The notes below the pieces were generated by a model. It did not search any database, had not been told where the DNA came from, and saw nothing but the letters and a program-made list of their open reading frames with translations. This document shows, one piece after another, positions 11,510-24,379 of a DNA stretch of 64,000 bases (positions within the stretch are counted from its first letter, which is position 1; each line of letters begins with the position of its first letter). Source of the DNA: Juglans regia (Eukaryota; Streptophyta; Magnoliopsida; Fagales; Juglandaceae). The DNA is taken from positions 18,175,420 to 18,239,419 of the forward strand of contig NC_049902.1 in the NCBI RefSeq assembly GCF_001411555.2, written 5' to 3'. A program made the position numbers and the translations under genes.

Positions 11510-13640
11510 AATCATATATAACAAATGAATATATTGTATTAGCCTCGAAAAAAAATCATTCCAGTCAAAGAATTACTAAATTTAATTAGAAAACATGCAA
11601 TTATTAAAACAATATGGTAGCAATATTATTTACTTTTCCTCGGATCTTCGTACTGCCTAAACAAGTAGGAAGTAATAGTCCCATTAATGTATTGGTACAA
11701 CTATACTACTGGCTGACACCCACATGACAAGGCCTCTACATCTATACCGAACCCTACAATTTATAAGCCTTGTAGTTCATGCTAAATTCCAAATATACAT
11801 TGCACGAATCATATTCCTTGGATTTTGACGTTTCAATTTGCTCCATTGTCTTGTCCTGAGGTCCTAGGACACTAGGTATTAAGAGCTGAAGAGACACATT
11901 ACAATATATAAATAATTTAGCTTAGATTTTCAAAATAGAAAAAATATGACGGAATTATACTTATTTTCATTAAAAATAATGTCTATTACTTTTTCCTAAC
12001 GTGACTTTCCCCAATTCGTGTTTTAGTTTTTTTTTTTTTTTTACCAATAGATTCATAAAAGTTACTAAATTTTAGGGGAAATGAATTAAAACACCTATAA
12101 TTTATGACCCTTGATGAGTTGATTATTTATGTAGGATTTGATTTTTGTATGCGGCCACTCCGCTTCATTCTACTGATGGGTTAATTTGAATAATATAAAA
12201 ATCATATAATTTAAGACTATATTGGTTTATTCACGTATTTGACCCTCTCTTTATTCATAAGAACTTGTGAGGTTTCTCAACATTATAATTAAATAAAGGA
12301 GAAAAAAAGATCGATGTGCTCAATTTCATAAGACACTCTTTTAAAAGTTCTATTTATTGAATAAATGCTCAAAATAACCATATATAATAGCTTAGTTACA
12401 TATTGAAATTTTTGGTGCTACTAGTAATATGATACAAGTCCCAAATAGACAAATCTCAAACAAATTTTTTGTAAAATAATGGGTTTTACTATTAAAGAAT
12501 AGTTTTTTTTACACTTTTTTAAAATGGAGTCCACTTTCTTACAAGGGCTTGTATATAGTTTGTCTATTTGAAACTTGTACAAATCATTTGTCATATGTAT
12601 TTGGGTGCATATTCATGATGACTTGGTCCCTAATATATGGTCAATTTCGTACACATCTTAATCAAAATGGATTATATTTCGTAGTGATAAAATATTATGG
12701 ATGCTAAAAGGGTAGGAAACCTCCGCTCTTCTGGTCCCGATAAAAAGGAAATTAAAGAAAAGAAAAGAAAGTAAGAAAGCATGAAATGCTCATAGCACTT
12801 AAACCAATAGGAAGTAAACAGTGGGAAGAAAAGATAAAGAAAGCATGAAATGCGATGGCTGATCTTTAGAGCAAGGAGATGAAGGATGGATCTGGTTGTG
12901 CATATAATATGTATGTATTACATGCAGCTACCTCACGATGGCCCCCGTAATGTCTATTTCATGACTTTTGTTTTTTCCTTTTCTCTCACATTAAGGTTGG
13001 TGAAACAATATTAAATTTGCTGAAAGATAATGGGCATTATTATTTATGGTGGTACATGAACGATACGATATGATTTGCTTGTCTTTCCTTGACCATATAT
13101 TCTTTCAGAGAATACCAAATGGAGACATGAAATTCAGAAGAAATACAAAATATACCATGTTGCTCTTGTTTTTTAAGACACATGATGAGTTTTCTTCCAA
13201 ACCGGACATATCACAATCACAAAGTTTCTAAAAATTCAAGTTAAAAATTGTCATTTTTATATATAGGTTGAAGGATGTTTCTCAAACCCAATTTTTATAT
13301 ATAGGTTCAAGTTAAAAATTGTCATTTTTATATATATGAGTTTTCTTGTACCTTTTATTGTTTTTATAGTCTCTTTTTATTATGCTGGGAGATGGGAAGA
13401 GACCAACAAACAAGGGAACTGTAAAGATACTGACAAAACCAAAGGGTCATATCTAGGGGCTTAGGAAAAAATAACCCCAAGACTTCACCCCTTTTTTTTT
13501 ATGCATAGGTCCCATGTCTTTAAATGTTAGTCCTATATTACTGTTGTGTGTGAAAGAATATGAGATTCTCCCATACCTCTGTTATAAGCTGTGTCTATTA
13601 CATTTTCTCCTGCTACTCCCCAAACCTCCCTTTTTTCCTC
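11510..13640. other. AT-rich upstream region of the ERF gene
   Basis: No ORF or transposon protein is visible. Short direct repeats occur: a block around GAAAGCATGAAATGC at about 12776 and again at 12839, and TTCAAGTTAAAAATTGTCAT at about 13237 and 13308, each followed by TATATA. The last 80 bp before the chosen ERF start are pyrimidine-rich, like a plant 5' leader. I cannot pin down a TATA box with confidence; TATATATA near 13330 is the closest candidate. Confidence 0.4.
13235..13336. repeat. Short direct repeat about 300-400 bp upstream of the ERF start
   Basis: The block TTCAAGTTAAAAATTGTCAT followed by TTTTATATATA occurs at about 13237-13266 and again at 13308-13336, with AATTTTTATATATAGGTT in the spacer also echoing the first unit. 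It sits in the probable ERF promoter. Confidence 0.6.
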
Positions 13641-14402
13641 ATGGAAGAGACTAGAGGAGCTTCAGATTCCAAGTCTCAAACAACCTCTACATCTTCCTCC
13701 TCAAACACTTCTTCCCATTCCTCTAATTCATTCCCTTCTCAAACAAATATTGCAGCAGAATTCACTGTTCAAAACAGTTCCAAGAGAGTTCAAGAAGCAA
13801 AAGATGGTGATGAAAATAAGAAAAGGGTAAAGAGTAGGGATGATGGGAAGCACCCAACATACAGGGGAGTGAGAATACGTCAATGGGGAAAATGGGTATC
13901 AGAAATCAGGGAACCAAGGAAGAAATCAAGGATTTGGCTAGGGACATTTTCTACACCAGAAATGGCGGCTCGAGCTCATGATGTAGCTGCTCTTACAATC
14001 AAAGGCCAGTCAGCTTTTCTCAATTTCCCTGAGCTGGCTCAAGAACTACCCCGACCGGCTAGCTCATCTCCCAAGGATATCCAAGCTGCTGCAGCCAAAG
14101 CAGCAGCCATGAACTTCCCCAAAAGCCATGAAGCTGCTAAAGCTGTGTTGAGCCAATCCATGTTGTTGACTGATCCCTACTCTCCATGTTCAACCATGGC
14201 TTCCCAGGACACCCGAGACTCCTCAACTTCACCCTCAAACGATATTAAAGACGACGCCTTTTTGGACCTTCCCGATCTCTTGCTCGATGTGCGTAATCAA
14301 ATCAATGCGTTTTGTTACCCATCAACATGGCAGCTGACTGGAACCGAACCTGTGGACACCTGTCACCGGATCGAGGAGCCATTCTTTTGGGGTTGCTATT
14401 AG
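13641..14402 (+). CDS. AP2/ERF transcription factor, DREB A-4 (TINY-like) type
   Basis: A single-exon 253-residue protein. Residues 10-35 are Ser/Thr-rich. A basic KKRVKSR stretch (60-66) is a likely nuclear signal. The AP2 domain spans about 73-131, with YRGVR (74-78), WLG (99-101), RAHD (111-114) and LNFP (127-130). Domain positions 14 and 19 are Val86 and Glu91, the DREB signature, so DRE/CRT-like (CCGAC) promoter elements are the expected targets. [20 protein letters not shown] just after the domain is typical of the A-4 group (TINY, HARDY and relatives). An acidic-hydrophobic [13 protein letters not shown] (205-217) is a plausible activation segment. The C-terminus ends FFWGCY rather than the LWSY-type motif seen in several relatives. 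An in-frame upstream ATG at 13560 would add 27 hydrophobic residues; MEET at 13641 is preferred because it matches the family's usual beginning. The gene is intact and flanked only by repeats. The exact ortholog is not resolved. Confidence 0.92.
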   Translation: MEETRGASDSKSQTTSTSSSSNTSSHSSNSFPSQTNIAAEFTVQNSSKRVQEAKDGDENKKRVKSRDDGKHPTYRGVRIRQWGKWVSEIREPRKKSRIWLGTFSTPEMAARAHDVAALTIKGQSAFLNFPELAQELPRPASSSPKDIQAAAAKAAAMNFPKSHEAAKAVLSQSMLLTDPYSPCSTMASQDTRDSSTSPSNDIKDDAFLDLPDLLLDVRNQINAFCYPSTWQLTGTEPVDTCHRIEEPFFWGCY

Positions 14403-15592
14403 AGAGTAGTCAGCAGACACGCCTATCAATGCTTGAAAATGTCCAACCTTTGAGAATTTCTGTCAATGTTGATGTTGCTGATGCTTCGAAGTTTCAAGTA
14501 TATATGAATCTTCAGGTTTTTTCGATATATTGCTACCTAAAGCCATGGATTTGAGTTTACAAATTTGAAAGATGGGGTTGCACTTCTCTGTTGATCAGTT
14601 GCATCTTTCAACTGACAAAGAATCTTAGCCTCCATCTCCCTTTCATCTCAATTAATGGCCGCTGTAAATATGCGATGTAAATGAAAGTTCACGTTCAGCA
14701 ATAATGGTATGGCCGTATGGGTCAAAACTCCCGCGTCATGTGTATGTGTGCGTATATATTATTGGTTCCAATGCCATTCGTCTCTAAATCTAGCCATTTT
14801 GTTAAATTTAGAAACCAAAATCTTATGGAACTGTACAAAAATGCTTCATTTGGGGGGATAACAGCATGATAGCTCTCTTTCCTGCCCATTTTAATAAAAT
14901 TTTAGTTTTTAAAGCCGATAGTGCTGCATATAAAGAAGCATGGGTACGAGTATATATATATTTGCTTTTGCCTTTTCTTTTATTTTTCTTTCTCTTTTTC
15001 TCAGGGGGAATTTAACAAAGAAGCACTTCAGCATTTATAAATTTTTTTTTACTTAGTAATTAAAGAAGTGATTTTAAATATATTAGAGTATTTTTTTTTT
15101 AAATATGTAAATATATTAAAAAATATGAAAAAATAAAAACACAACAGAACAAAAAAGTGAAAGAGCGGTTAGGTTGAGCCGCCCATTCTGGCGGCCCGAC
15201 TCATGCAATAATATCTGCACTGCATTGGTCTGAGTCGACATTATTTTAATCGATCGAACAAATATATATATATATATATATGTATATATGTAAAATAAAA
15301 TTGAAAGACGAGATGGGTAGATACAATCATGATCACATGCAATATGTATATGTGCAATAAATTTGACAGCGCTAGATATCAAAGTTTGTGGGGCATATGC
15401 TGTTGACTACAAAAAGACGTTGTTTGGGAATGTGAGAGTGACACATGCATTTAATCAGAAGCCTATCGAAGACGATATTATTATAATTATTACCTTTAAT
15501 GCCCTGTAAATTTATATTATTATTATTATTTTAATAATAATGATCACTCGTTTTTTTTTTTTTTTTTTAATTTTCCAACTCCTAATCATTCG

Positions 15593-15593
<1 letters not shown>

Positions 15594-15629
<36 letters not shown>
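15594..15629. repeat. (TA)n microsatellite
   Basis: An uninterrupted TA dinucleotide run of about 36 bp. Confidence 0.9.
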
Positions 15630-15632
<3 letters not shown>

Positions 15633-15773
15633 TCTAACATATATGGCATGATGGCGTTGCTTAGACCGAGCTAATTAGCTTGTGCATATCATGTATGTCA
15701 TCATGTGTCGGATAAAATTATTCAATCTATGTCATTCATGACTCACAAAACTCAGCTTAAAGGTAAGAACAAG

Positions 15774-15775
<2 letters not shown>

Positions 15776-15809
<34 letters not shown>
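15776..15809. repeat. (TA)n microsatellite
   Basis: An uninterrupted TA run of about 34 bp. Confidence 0.9.
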
Positions 15810-15812
<3 letters not shown>

Positions 15813-16114
15813 CACACTAGAGAACAACTCCGAATGCGTTAATCTTGAAATGTATTTGACATAATGATTTAAATAAATAAATAAGTCAGTAATTTATTTA
15901 TCTGCAAAAAAAAATATATAAGGTTAAAGAAAAATAAAAAATTAAGATTAAAAAAAAAATTAAATTTCAGTAAAGTATGAGTATTGATCTGCATCCATAT
16001 TGAATTATTTTTTTATTTAAAAAAATTAAAACAAAAAGAAAAGAAAATTAGTACACTGTTAGAACAAAAAAAAATATGAAAAATAGACGTGAATTCATGT
16101 ACGTCGCGGGACTA

Positions 16115-16275
16115 TTAAGGGCCTTTTGGTAAAACATGATCATTCATTAAATTCTACAAGGAAGCTACACATCAAATGGTCAATGGTCTTAAGGACCTTT
16201 TAGTAAAATATGATCATTCATTAAATGCTCAAACGATCAAGGGTTTTAAGGGTCTTTTGATAAAACATGACTTTA
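16115..16275. repeat. Three-copy imperfect direct repeat
   Basis: The block GGCCTTTTGGTAAAACATGA, followed by TCATTCATTAAAT, recurs with changes at about 16190 (GACCTTTTAGTAAAATATGA) and 16250 (GGTCTTTTGATAAAACATGA). The spacing is uneven, at 60-75 bp. It has no coding meaning and the origin is unknown. Confidence 0.6.
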
Positions 16276-16347
16276 ACGGATTTAATGGAAAAATTAAAAA
16301 AAAAAATTACTATTTACAGTTAGATAACCACTTATTATAATAGAATA

Positions 16348-16351
<4 letters not shown>

Positions 16352-16382
<31 letters not shown>
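16352..16382. repeat. (AT)n microsatellite
   Basis: A TA dinucleotide run of about 30 bp. Confidence 0.9.
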
Positions 16383-16384
<2 letters not shown>

Positions 16385-17110
16385 AGCAACAAGTACTACT
16401 ATATATTCAATCACTCCTAGCCTGCTATCTTTTTAAGAGACATCAATTTAACTACTCCAAATTTGACATGACTTGCAAATATTTGTACACCCCAGCTTCC
16501 ATATATAAGAATCTCATTAGATTAAAATAGCGATCGAGGTACTTTATCTATAAAATAGGTAACTTAGTCACTCTATAATTCTCCCTGATTATTGAATTTA
16601 TCTTAATTCGTTAATAAATTAAGAGACTAACTAATTAAATATTCAAAAAAAATTTCAATGACTGTTAATCTATTTTTGTCATAAAAATGAATTTATGACA
16701 AATTATTTATAATAAGAATATATTTATTTTGAAAAAAATAAGTCATTTTGATCAGAAAAAACCCGTAACAAATAAACAGTATTTTAGCTAACTGGAGCTT
16801 TTCGCTGTCCGACCATGTAAAAAGTAGTCCGCGAGTCCACTAAACTATTAACTGTGCATGCAATTAACACGTGTGATTTGGCCGGGGACTACATATAACA
16901 GGGACGTGACGGAGCATCCAATGTTCATACTCACTATGTATTTATTTATTTTTTTTTTTAAGAATAGCAGGTAGCTACACATATAATAGTTTCATCTCAA
17001 GTTTATTAAAAATCCTCATCTGTGGCATAGCAAAACCGTGATAATATTATTACATTTGAGAGTTTACAAGATATAACGCTAAACTCACTATGTATATAGA
17101 GCGTTTAATG

Positions 17111-17118
17111 GTTATTGA
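17111..17118. repeat. 8 bp target-site duplication (left) of hAT element 17119-17697
   Basis: GTTATTGA here is repeated exactly at 17698-17705. Eight base pairs is the standard hAT target duplication. Confidence 0.85.
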
Positions 17119-17697
17119 TAGGAGTGAAATCTATCCGGTTTAATTCGATTTTGGATAAAATTTGGGACTAAACTAGTATCCACCGGTTTTATATTTTCAA
17201 TAACCGATTCCGCACCAGATATCCTCTTAAACTGATACTTTCAATTTTAATATACTATATATTATATTATATAATATATATAATAATTTATTATAATATA
17301 TAATACTATAGTGATAATATATTATACTATATTATAATATATAGTGATATAGTATTAGTATAACTATTAATACAATAGACTATAGTGATATAATATTTTA
17401 AAATTTAATATTATATTAATTAGTAATTTATCGTATAATACAAAATTATTTTATATATAATTATATATTATATATATAAATTATATACAATATAAAAAAT
17501 TATATAATATATATATGAACTGGTCCTGTCCGGTTCGGTCCAATCCGATTTTAAAAAAAGAAAATTTGAAATCGGACCGATTTTGACCAGTTTTAAAAAA
17601 ATAAAATTATGGTACTGTATCGAACCAAAATTAGTAAAGGACCAAACCCACATATTCGGTCCGGTTTACCAGTTCATTGGATTTTTTTACACCCCTA
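17119..17697. mobile_element. Non-autonomous hAT element (MITE-like)
   Basis: A 579 bp element with termini TAGGAGTG and CACCCCTA (inverted TAGGGGTG), flanked by a perfect 8 bp duplication GTTATTGA. Subterminal regions at both ends are rich in CCGGTT, TCGGTCC and related words, in both orientations (about 17140-17235 and 17520-17675). The centre is a long AT palindrome-like stretch. There is no coding capacity, so it would have needed transposase in trans. Its termini nearly match those of the coding-derived hAT element at 28070-32515. Confidence 0.85.
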
Positions 17698-17705
17698 GTT
17701 ATTGA
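17698..17705. repeat. 8 bp target-site duplication (right) of hAT element 17119-17697
   Basis: GTTATTGA, identical to 17111-17118. Confidence 0.85.
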
Positions 17706-18991
17706 TTAGGGTTTCTGGAGAATTAGGGCTCGACGTTACACTTGAATAATGAATTATGTGAATATATAATAGTTAAATGATACGTGAATAATAATTAAAT
17801 AGTTTGAAATTTGAATTAGAATGTTTTATTAGATTTTGGAGAATGAAAGATAAAAAATTGAATAAAAATATTAATTATAAAATTAAAACATTGTTTGAAT
17901 ATAATTTTATAATATATATTTTCCTAAGTTTGAAAAAATTATTTTGATTTTTGTATTTTCATTTTGAAGTTTATAAAACTTATAATGATTAGATAACAAA
18001 GTTAAAAATTCGAAATTAAAATATATTTTATATTTGAGTAATATTTGGAAAGGAATGTAAAAAATTTTAAAATAATTTACCATCTCATCTCATCTAATCT
18101 CATTTCATATACCAAGCAAACCTTAATATTGATCATCTTTGAGTTTTACTAATTAGTGGATCGGATCATTACTGTGCATTAAAGAATGAATGCAAGCAGA
18201 TATGGTTCCATCCTCACCAAAAAGCTTATAACTTTATGAACTCATCTTATATCATTTTATTCAATCATTATAATTTTTTAAAATAAATAATTTAATTTTT
18301 TAAAATTTTAAAATAAAAATAATATTAAAAAATATATTTAATAATATTATATTAAAAAAATAATATTTAATAATATCTAACAATAATAATTCATAGATAA
18401 GATGTGGTCAAGTATGATAAGGATTGGTAACCAAGAATGATTGATTTAGTTGAAATTTGCATGCACAGTAGAAAGTCACTCGCTCACTCACTCACTGATC
18501 ATGCACTACTCCGACAAAAGGCAATGATGACTAATAAGCACTCGCATTATTGCTTTGTTCCATACATGACTTGCTGCACGTTGCATGCTCTGCTTTGGTC
18601 CTATAGTTTTTTTCCTTTTTATTTTATTTTTGTTATTTTGTCGACATTTTTTTATTTTTTCTTTTATTATTATGCAACTATATATATTTAATTTATGCAA
18701 CTACTGATGAACACGTACATGAGTGTGGCCTAATGAGGAAAACACGTACATAAAATAAATAATAGTGAAAGGTTTTGAAGGGATTTTTTGGTTTGATATT
18801 TATGCTCACATGAGATGATGTAGAGACAAATAATGGCCCGCATAAAGATTAAAAAAGGAGTGACGTAGAAGAGACAATGGAGAGCCATGTGTCTTCTTTT
18901 GTGTTGGACACAATTAATATATATATATATATATATTGCGTTGTAATGGTAGCTAGCTAGCTAGCTTTTTATCCAAATGATTAAGATACTC

Positions 18992-19025
<34 letters not shown>

Positions 19026-20315
19026 GCTTTTCATGCATATCTTCTCTGATCTTTTGTATATATTCCATCTCCTCTCAAAGAGATGAGCTAGATGCCTTGA
19101 TGAAACATCTAATTATATTCATTACAAAAAGACCTTGACCGACATTTATATATATATATATATATAATATTATTTTAAAAAATAATAATAATAATTTTTT
19201 TTCACTACACGTATTACACATGATTTTTTTTTTTTTTTTTACCTTATCAAATATATAGTATATGGATGATGAATAAAAAAATTAATTAATTTAATAAAAA
19301 TAATAAAAATAAATTTAGTGTGGAAGTGTGTGGGATGAAAAAAAAAAAAACTCTTTTATATATATTGGCAGTGTCGTCACTGTCATTGTGTACTAAAAAA
19401 CTAGCTCTCACTGAGCATATGTCTCGTGGCATATTGTCTGCCCCTATTTTATATTCCTAGCCACGAGAAAAGGTGCATTTCATCCTTCACTGATCTGATT
19501 CTTATACGGCAGTAGTTTACTGCGTACAGCTTCCAAATTACATGCCCACATGAAATAGTACTCAGCAGCAGCAGTTGCTGAGCCAAAGTGTAAAGACAAA
19601 ACAAATATTTGTGCATAAGTTAAAGCAATTGCAATCACAAGTGGAGGAGAGTAATTTGCTTGATGTTTTCTTCGTCAAGATGTCATCTCAAATAATAATC
19701 ACTCTTTTCTTATCTTCTCTTTTTTGTTCTTCTTCTTCGCTTTTTCTCTTTCTTTTCACCCTTTTCTCTCCTTTTCTTTCTTTTTTTGAAACGCTTAAGC
19801 TATTGACAGAGACAGAGACGCTTTAACGTGGGTTTAGCTAGCTGGCACAATCAGCACGATTATAATATTATATAAGCTAATTAATAATTATAAAATAAGA
19901 TAAAATAATTTTAGATAGAGTTGAAATAAAATATTATTAAAAAATTAATTTTTTAATAATAAAATATTTTATTATTTTTTAAAATTATTAGAGAAGTGGA
20001 GGGGGAGCCACATGGGCCATGATGCACGCATAAAACATTTATGTGTTTCACAAATTAACAACAAATATATATTATAGTACTACACGTGATGCATGCTCTA
20101 GTATAAGTTTTCGTTAATTACGTAAATTATTTTATTTCATCTTATTTAATTATTATAAATTTATTAAATATTTATAAAAAATATAAAAAATAAATAAAAA
20201 TAAAAATAAAAATAATATTTTATTTAATTTTCATCTTATCTTATCTGTATAATCGAACGAGACAATTCTCGTTACTATGTAATCACTGAAAAGAGAGAGA
20301 GAGAGGGCATGCAAC

Positions 20316-20520
20316 GGCTTTGTTTGTTTTCGGAAATAAGATGAGATGAAATTAAAGTTAAAAAATTGAATAAAATATTGTTAGAGTATATTTGTTAATA
20401 TTATTTTTATTTTGAGATTTAAAAAAGTTGAATTGTTTATTTTATTTTGTATTGGAAGTTGGGAAAGTTGTAATGATTAAATGAGATGAAATGAGATGTT
20501 TTTCCAAAACAAACGAGGCT
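20316..20520. repeat. Putative Tourist-like MITE with GTTTGTTTT termini
   Basis: The left end GGCTTTGTTTGTTTTCGGAA is inverted at the right as AGCCTCGTTTGTTTTGGAAA. Inside both ends lie GATGAGATGAAAT words in direct orientation. The centre is AT-rich. The target duplication is not clear, so the ends are approximate. Confidence 0.5.
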
Positions 20521-20849
20521 TTAATTTATCTTCATAATGTACTGGTTGATCGTTGGCCAAAGGTGCTAGATTAATACTAAAGCTTAGTTGGAATAAAGCA
20601 ACATTCCATAGAGACAAGCAGTACTCCCACGTCACACACACATATATGATATATGATACATATATATTTATATATATATATTAAGTAGATGATACATATA
20701 AATTCATAAAATCTACTATTATTTCTAGTTGGTGACACGTTAGAAAATGATGAATAGATGATGTTTAGAAGGATTACGATTCCTTTGTCAGCGTTATTAT
20801 AAGTCGTCGCTCGCGTGCTTAAAAACAGTGTGTTAAAACTAGGCCGGTG

Positions 20850-20884
<35 letters not shown>

Positions 20885-21724
20885 ATAAATGTTCACAACT
20901 TCCTTGCACTCCACATTCAATATTATTTTTAATTTTTATTATTTTTTTCTTTTATCAAATATTTATTATATAAATAATGACTAGAAATTTTGAAATAATT
21001 TAAAAATAATAATTTTTTTAAAATATTAAAAAATTTAAAAATTTAAAAAAATAAGAAGTGTGCAGTGTTGTGAAAATTGTATAATAAAACTCATATATAT
21101 ATATATATATAATATATGTATGATCCATTAACAATACCACGTGAAACTTGGAATATTGTCACTTTTATCTGAAAAAGAGAAGAAATCTAGACTGTTCTTC
21201 ATGATCTATAGCAAAAGCAAGACATTACATTAATAAAGGGCAAAGAAAGATTAAAAAGAAGGGATATTTTTATTTTAGAAAAAAAAAAAAAAGGCAAAAG
21301 AAACCATAAAGAATAGAAATTAGAACGAGGTGCCGGCCCCCACAAACAAGCCTAGACTTGGAACACAAGCCAGAATCCTACATTATTGCTGCAGCCTACA
21401 GGTACTGAAAGCCCAAAATGAGGCTTTGAATTAAAGCTACGAATCCATTGTAATATATTATCCACTACATATAATATTGTACATATCTCTAGCTCTCAAG
21501 TGTTGTTAAAGCTAAAGTTGTTAAAATTACTATTAAAGTAATATTATTTTTCATCTTAATTTTATTATCTCTTGTCACACATTTAAGTTACAAAACCTAA
21601 ATCTAAAATAAAGAATGCTCTTTCTTTATCATCAACACATTACACACCATCGAATCTCACATTTAGATAGAGTGAAAACCAAAATTCCTATTTATGTGTG
21701 TTTTTGTTTGTATATATGTATAAA

Positions 21725-21855
21725 ATAATGTTATGTATCAGCTATTAATCACTCTCACATTTAACACTTATAGTTTTTTTTTTTTTTCATAAAGTGTGAA
21801 GGTGTTTTTTATAAGATGTAGAGTAGTAAATACTAACTGATGAGAAGAATTATAT
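21725..21855. repeat. Small foldback element
   Basis: The left arm (TATCAGCTATTAATCACTCT, then CACATTTAACACTTATAG) pairs imperfectly with the right arm (ATAAAGTGTGAAGGTG, then GTAGAGTAGTAAATACTAAC plus TGATG). A T-run loop lies between them. Confidence 0.45.
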
Positions 21856-21879
21856 ATATATATATCAGTCATAAAACTT

Positions 21880-22075
21880 AAAAGTAATGATACACGTAGA
21901 AATTTTTATATAAATATTTTTACAACTCTTTGTAGTTTCTATAATCATATTTTAAAATAAAAATATTTTTATAAAATAATATTAATTTCATACATTATTT
22001 TTATAAAAATATATTTAATTTAAAATAGAATTATATATAGAATTATGAAAATAGTTCTATCCATGTCATTATTAT
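21880..22075. repeat. AT-rich foldback element
   Basis: TAATGATACACGTAGAAATT at the left is approximately inverted as TTCTATCCATGTCATTATTA at the right. The interior is AT-rich with paired TATTTTTATAAAA words. The general style is shared with 45200-45375. Confidence 0.4.
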
Positions 22076-24040
22076 TCTTTTCAAAATTGGAAGGTCCACA
22101 GTCTTTAATACTGTACGTATCAACGACTCTCAAGTCGCTTATAGTTGTTTTAATCGCTCTCGGAAAATGAGTTAAATAAAATATTATTATTTTAATATTT
22201 AAAAAATTAAATTATTTAATATATTTTATGTGATAATTTAAAAAAAATTATAATTATAATATAAAAAAAGATAAAATATTTTTTGTCTCCAAATGGCCTA
22301 ACAAAACCAATAATAGATAATTCAACTCGGAGAAATGTTAATCTATTTCTTGTTTACAATTTTTAAAAGAAAATGCTATTCTTCTTGTTGGTGGCTCTTA
22401 TTAGGGGTTTTTTTTTAATTTTTTTTTAGTGATTAAAAAATTATTTTTTAATAATATTATAAATTTTTTATTTTTTAAAAAAATATTTAAAAATATTAAA
22501 AAATATATGTAACAAATAGAAAAAAAATATATAAAATACACTAGTGGAAGCTCTCGCACGAGTTACTAGTAATGGCATAGTCACCTTTTCTTTTAGAGAA
22601 GAATGTTAAATATATTTAAGAAAAATTTATAAACAAAATTTATTTTTTTATATGTTAATTATTGATAAGTTAAAAATTATAAAATTAAAAATTTAAATTT
22701 TTAAAAAAAATTAAAAAAAAATTATAAATAAAGTTATAAATACGTGTATGACAACTTTTTTATTTAAAATGAATCACTGAGAATCCTAACACGTCGTTCA
22801 AAGTTAAAAAGGACAATAATTATTATTGTCATTTAACTCGAGACTCGACAGCTACTTTTTCTCTTCCACTCTCTTTCTTTTCTTTGCCCCTAACCCTGCA
22901 TCTACCATTAATAATACGTAGATATCCATCGCGTCCGGACCCTCATCGATCAGCTGCGAAGTGAATTCAATGAAATGGGTATTGCAAAGAGTAATGGATC
23001 GCCTCTAATCCCAGCCCTTTGATTGTGACCAAATTACATCAAGATTTCGCCATGATAAGCGCGATTGTTACAAGATCAGGATATAATTGCAGTAGCATAG
23101 ATCAGGAGCATAAAAAATAAGAAAATGAATGATGACCATATACATGTAAAGTGACCAAACATAATGTCACTATTGTAAAGCCACAAATTAATGGTCCGAT
23201 GTATTCAATTCATCGGACGACATGTGGTCCTATGTATGTAAACATATATAAGGACGACATTGCATGCTCTGTCTGTCTCTCTCATCTGCAAATGGACCAC
23301 AGATTGTATGGTAGACATATATCCCAGCTCCCAAGGATGATATATCCCTTTAGAATCTTCCATTTTTTTTTTTTATATATTCGGATCTTAAATAATTATA
23401 TAGATGAATATATAATGCGTAACGTATAATATTTATTAAACATTTAAATTTGGATAAAATATATATACTAAAAATAATAAATACTGTAAAATTTATATAT
23501 ATGGTGTCCATATGTAACTGATTTATGCTTTACTGTAAAATATCATATACGTGGCATGATATCATTGAAAGGGTGTAAATCTACTCTTATCACCTGTCCC
23601 ATATGCATGGTTAATTTTATATTTTATTTGTTTATTTTGGCCTCAAAGATAGGAGAACAGATGAGGACGTACGTAAGAAAAGGAGCAAGGCCGAGAGAAC
23701 AACAAGGTGATTTTTTATTTTTTTTTATATCTATCGACAGTACAGTACTGGTGCTTCTGGCATCTTAATAATTAGGAGTTAGGACCAATATATATATCTT
23801 TACGTCGTTTACCTGCTAGGTCATGAGTCCCACTTTGTCGTTTTATATTTATTTGTGTTAATAAATTGAATGGTCCAGCTTGCATTGACTTCTTCTGCAA
23901 AAAAGTTTTACTCGGGGAGTCGGTTTGAATATGAAATAATTTTAAATAAAAATTAAAAATTAAATAAAATATTATTATTATTTTAAAATTTAAAAAGAAT
24001 TAAATTATTTATTATATTTTATGTAAAAATTTTAAAAAAA

Positions 24041-24213
24041 GTAATGTTACATACAGTCGTAGAATGCGCAAATATCGTACAGTCGTTTTGAAAAAGAATG
24101 AGATCTGTTATTAAAAAATTAATTTATTTTTATGTAGGTTCTATATTTATTTATTTTTTTTAAAATGATTGTACGACGATTGCACACTTACGATTGTAAG
24201 TATTATTTCTCTT
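24041..24213. repeat. Foldback MITE, same family as 1033-1205
   Basis: The left arm (GTAATGTTACATACAGTCGT, then GCGCAAATATCGTACAGTCG) is mirrored by the right arm (GATTGTACGACGATTGCACA, then ACGATTGTAAGTATTATTTC), giving arms of more than 50 bp. The interior AAAAATTAATTTATTTTTAT corresponds to the AAAAATTAATTTTTTAA of the 1033 copy. Confidence 0.55.
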
Positions 24214-24333
24214 AAACTAAATCATCCATTACAGATTAATACGTGAATTGATCGCAAAAATAAATATATTTTGCTTAGAAATTAGATATTTTAATTATTT
24301 TACAAAATTATTATTTCTTTTAGACCATTTGTG

Positions 24334-24334
<1 letters not shown>

Positions 24335-24371
<37 letters not shown>
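24335..24371. repeat. (TA)n microsatellite
   Basis: A TA dinucleotide run of about 37 bp. Confidence 0.9.

Positions 24372-24379
<8 letters not shown>

Larger units (their letters stand above)
14403..17110. other. AT-rich region downstream of the ERF gene
   Basis: No further gene is seen. The first 250 bp are mixed-composition and probably include the ERF 3' untranslated region. Beyond about 15000 the DNA is dominated by A/T homopolymers and (TA)n arrays, with a short imperfect tandem repeat at 16115-16275. A short open frame at 15116-15382 on the minus strand is low-complexity and not credible. Confidence 0.5.

Noticed and set aside
13560..13640. Upstream in-frame ATG extending the ERF protein by 27 residues
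   Set aside because: The extension is hydrophobic and unlike A-4 N-termini; MEET at 13641 fits the family. The alternative is kept in the feature note.
18437..19826. Two short plus-strand frames (18437-18691 and 19575-19826)
   Set aside because: Phe/Leu-rich ends come from T-rich tracts; no domain, start context or flanking gene structure.
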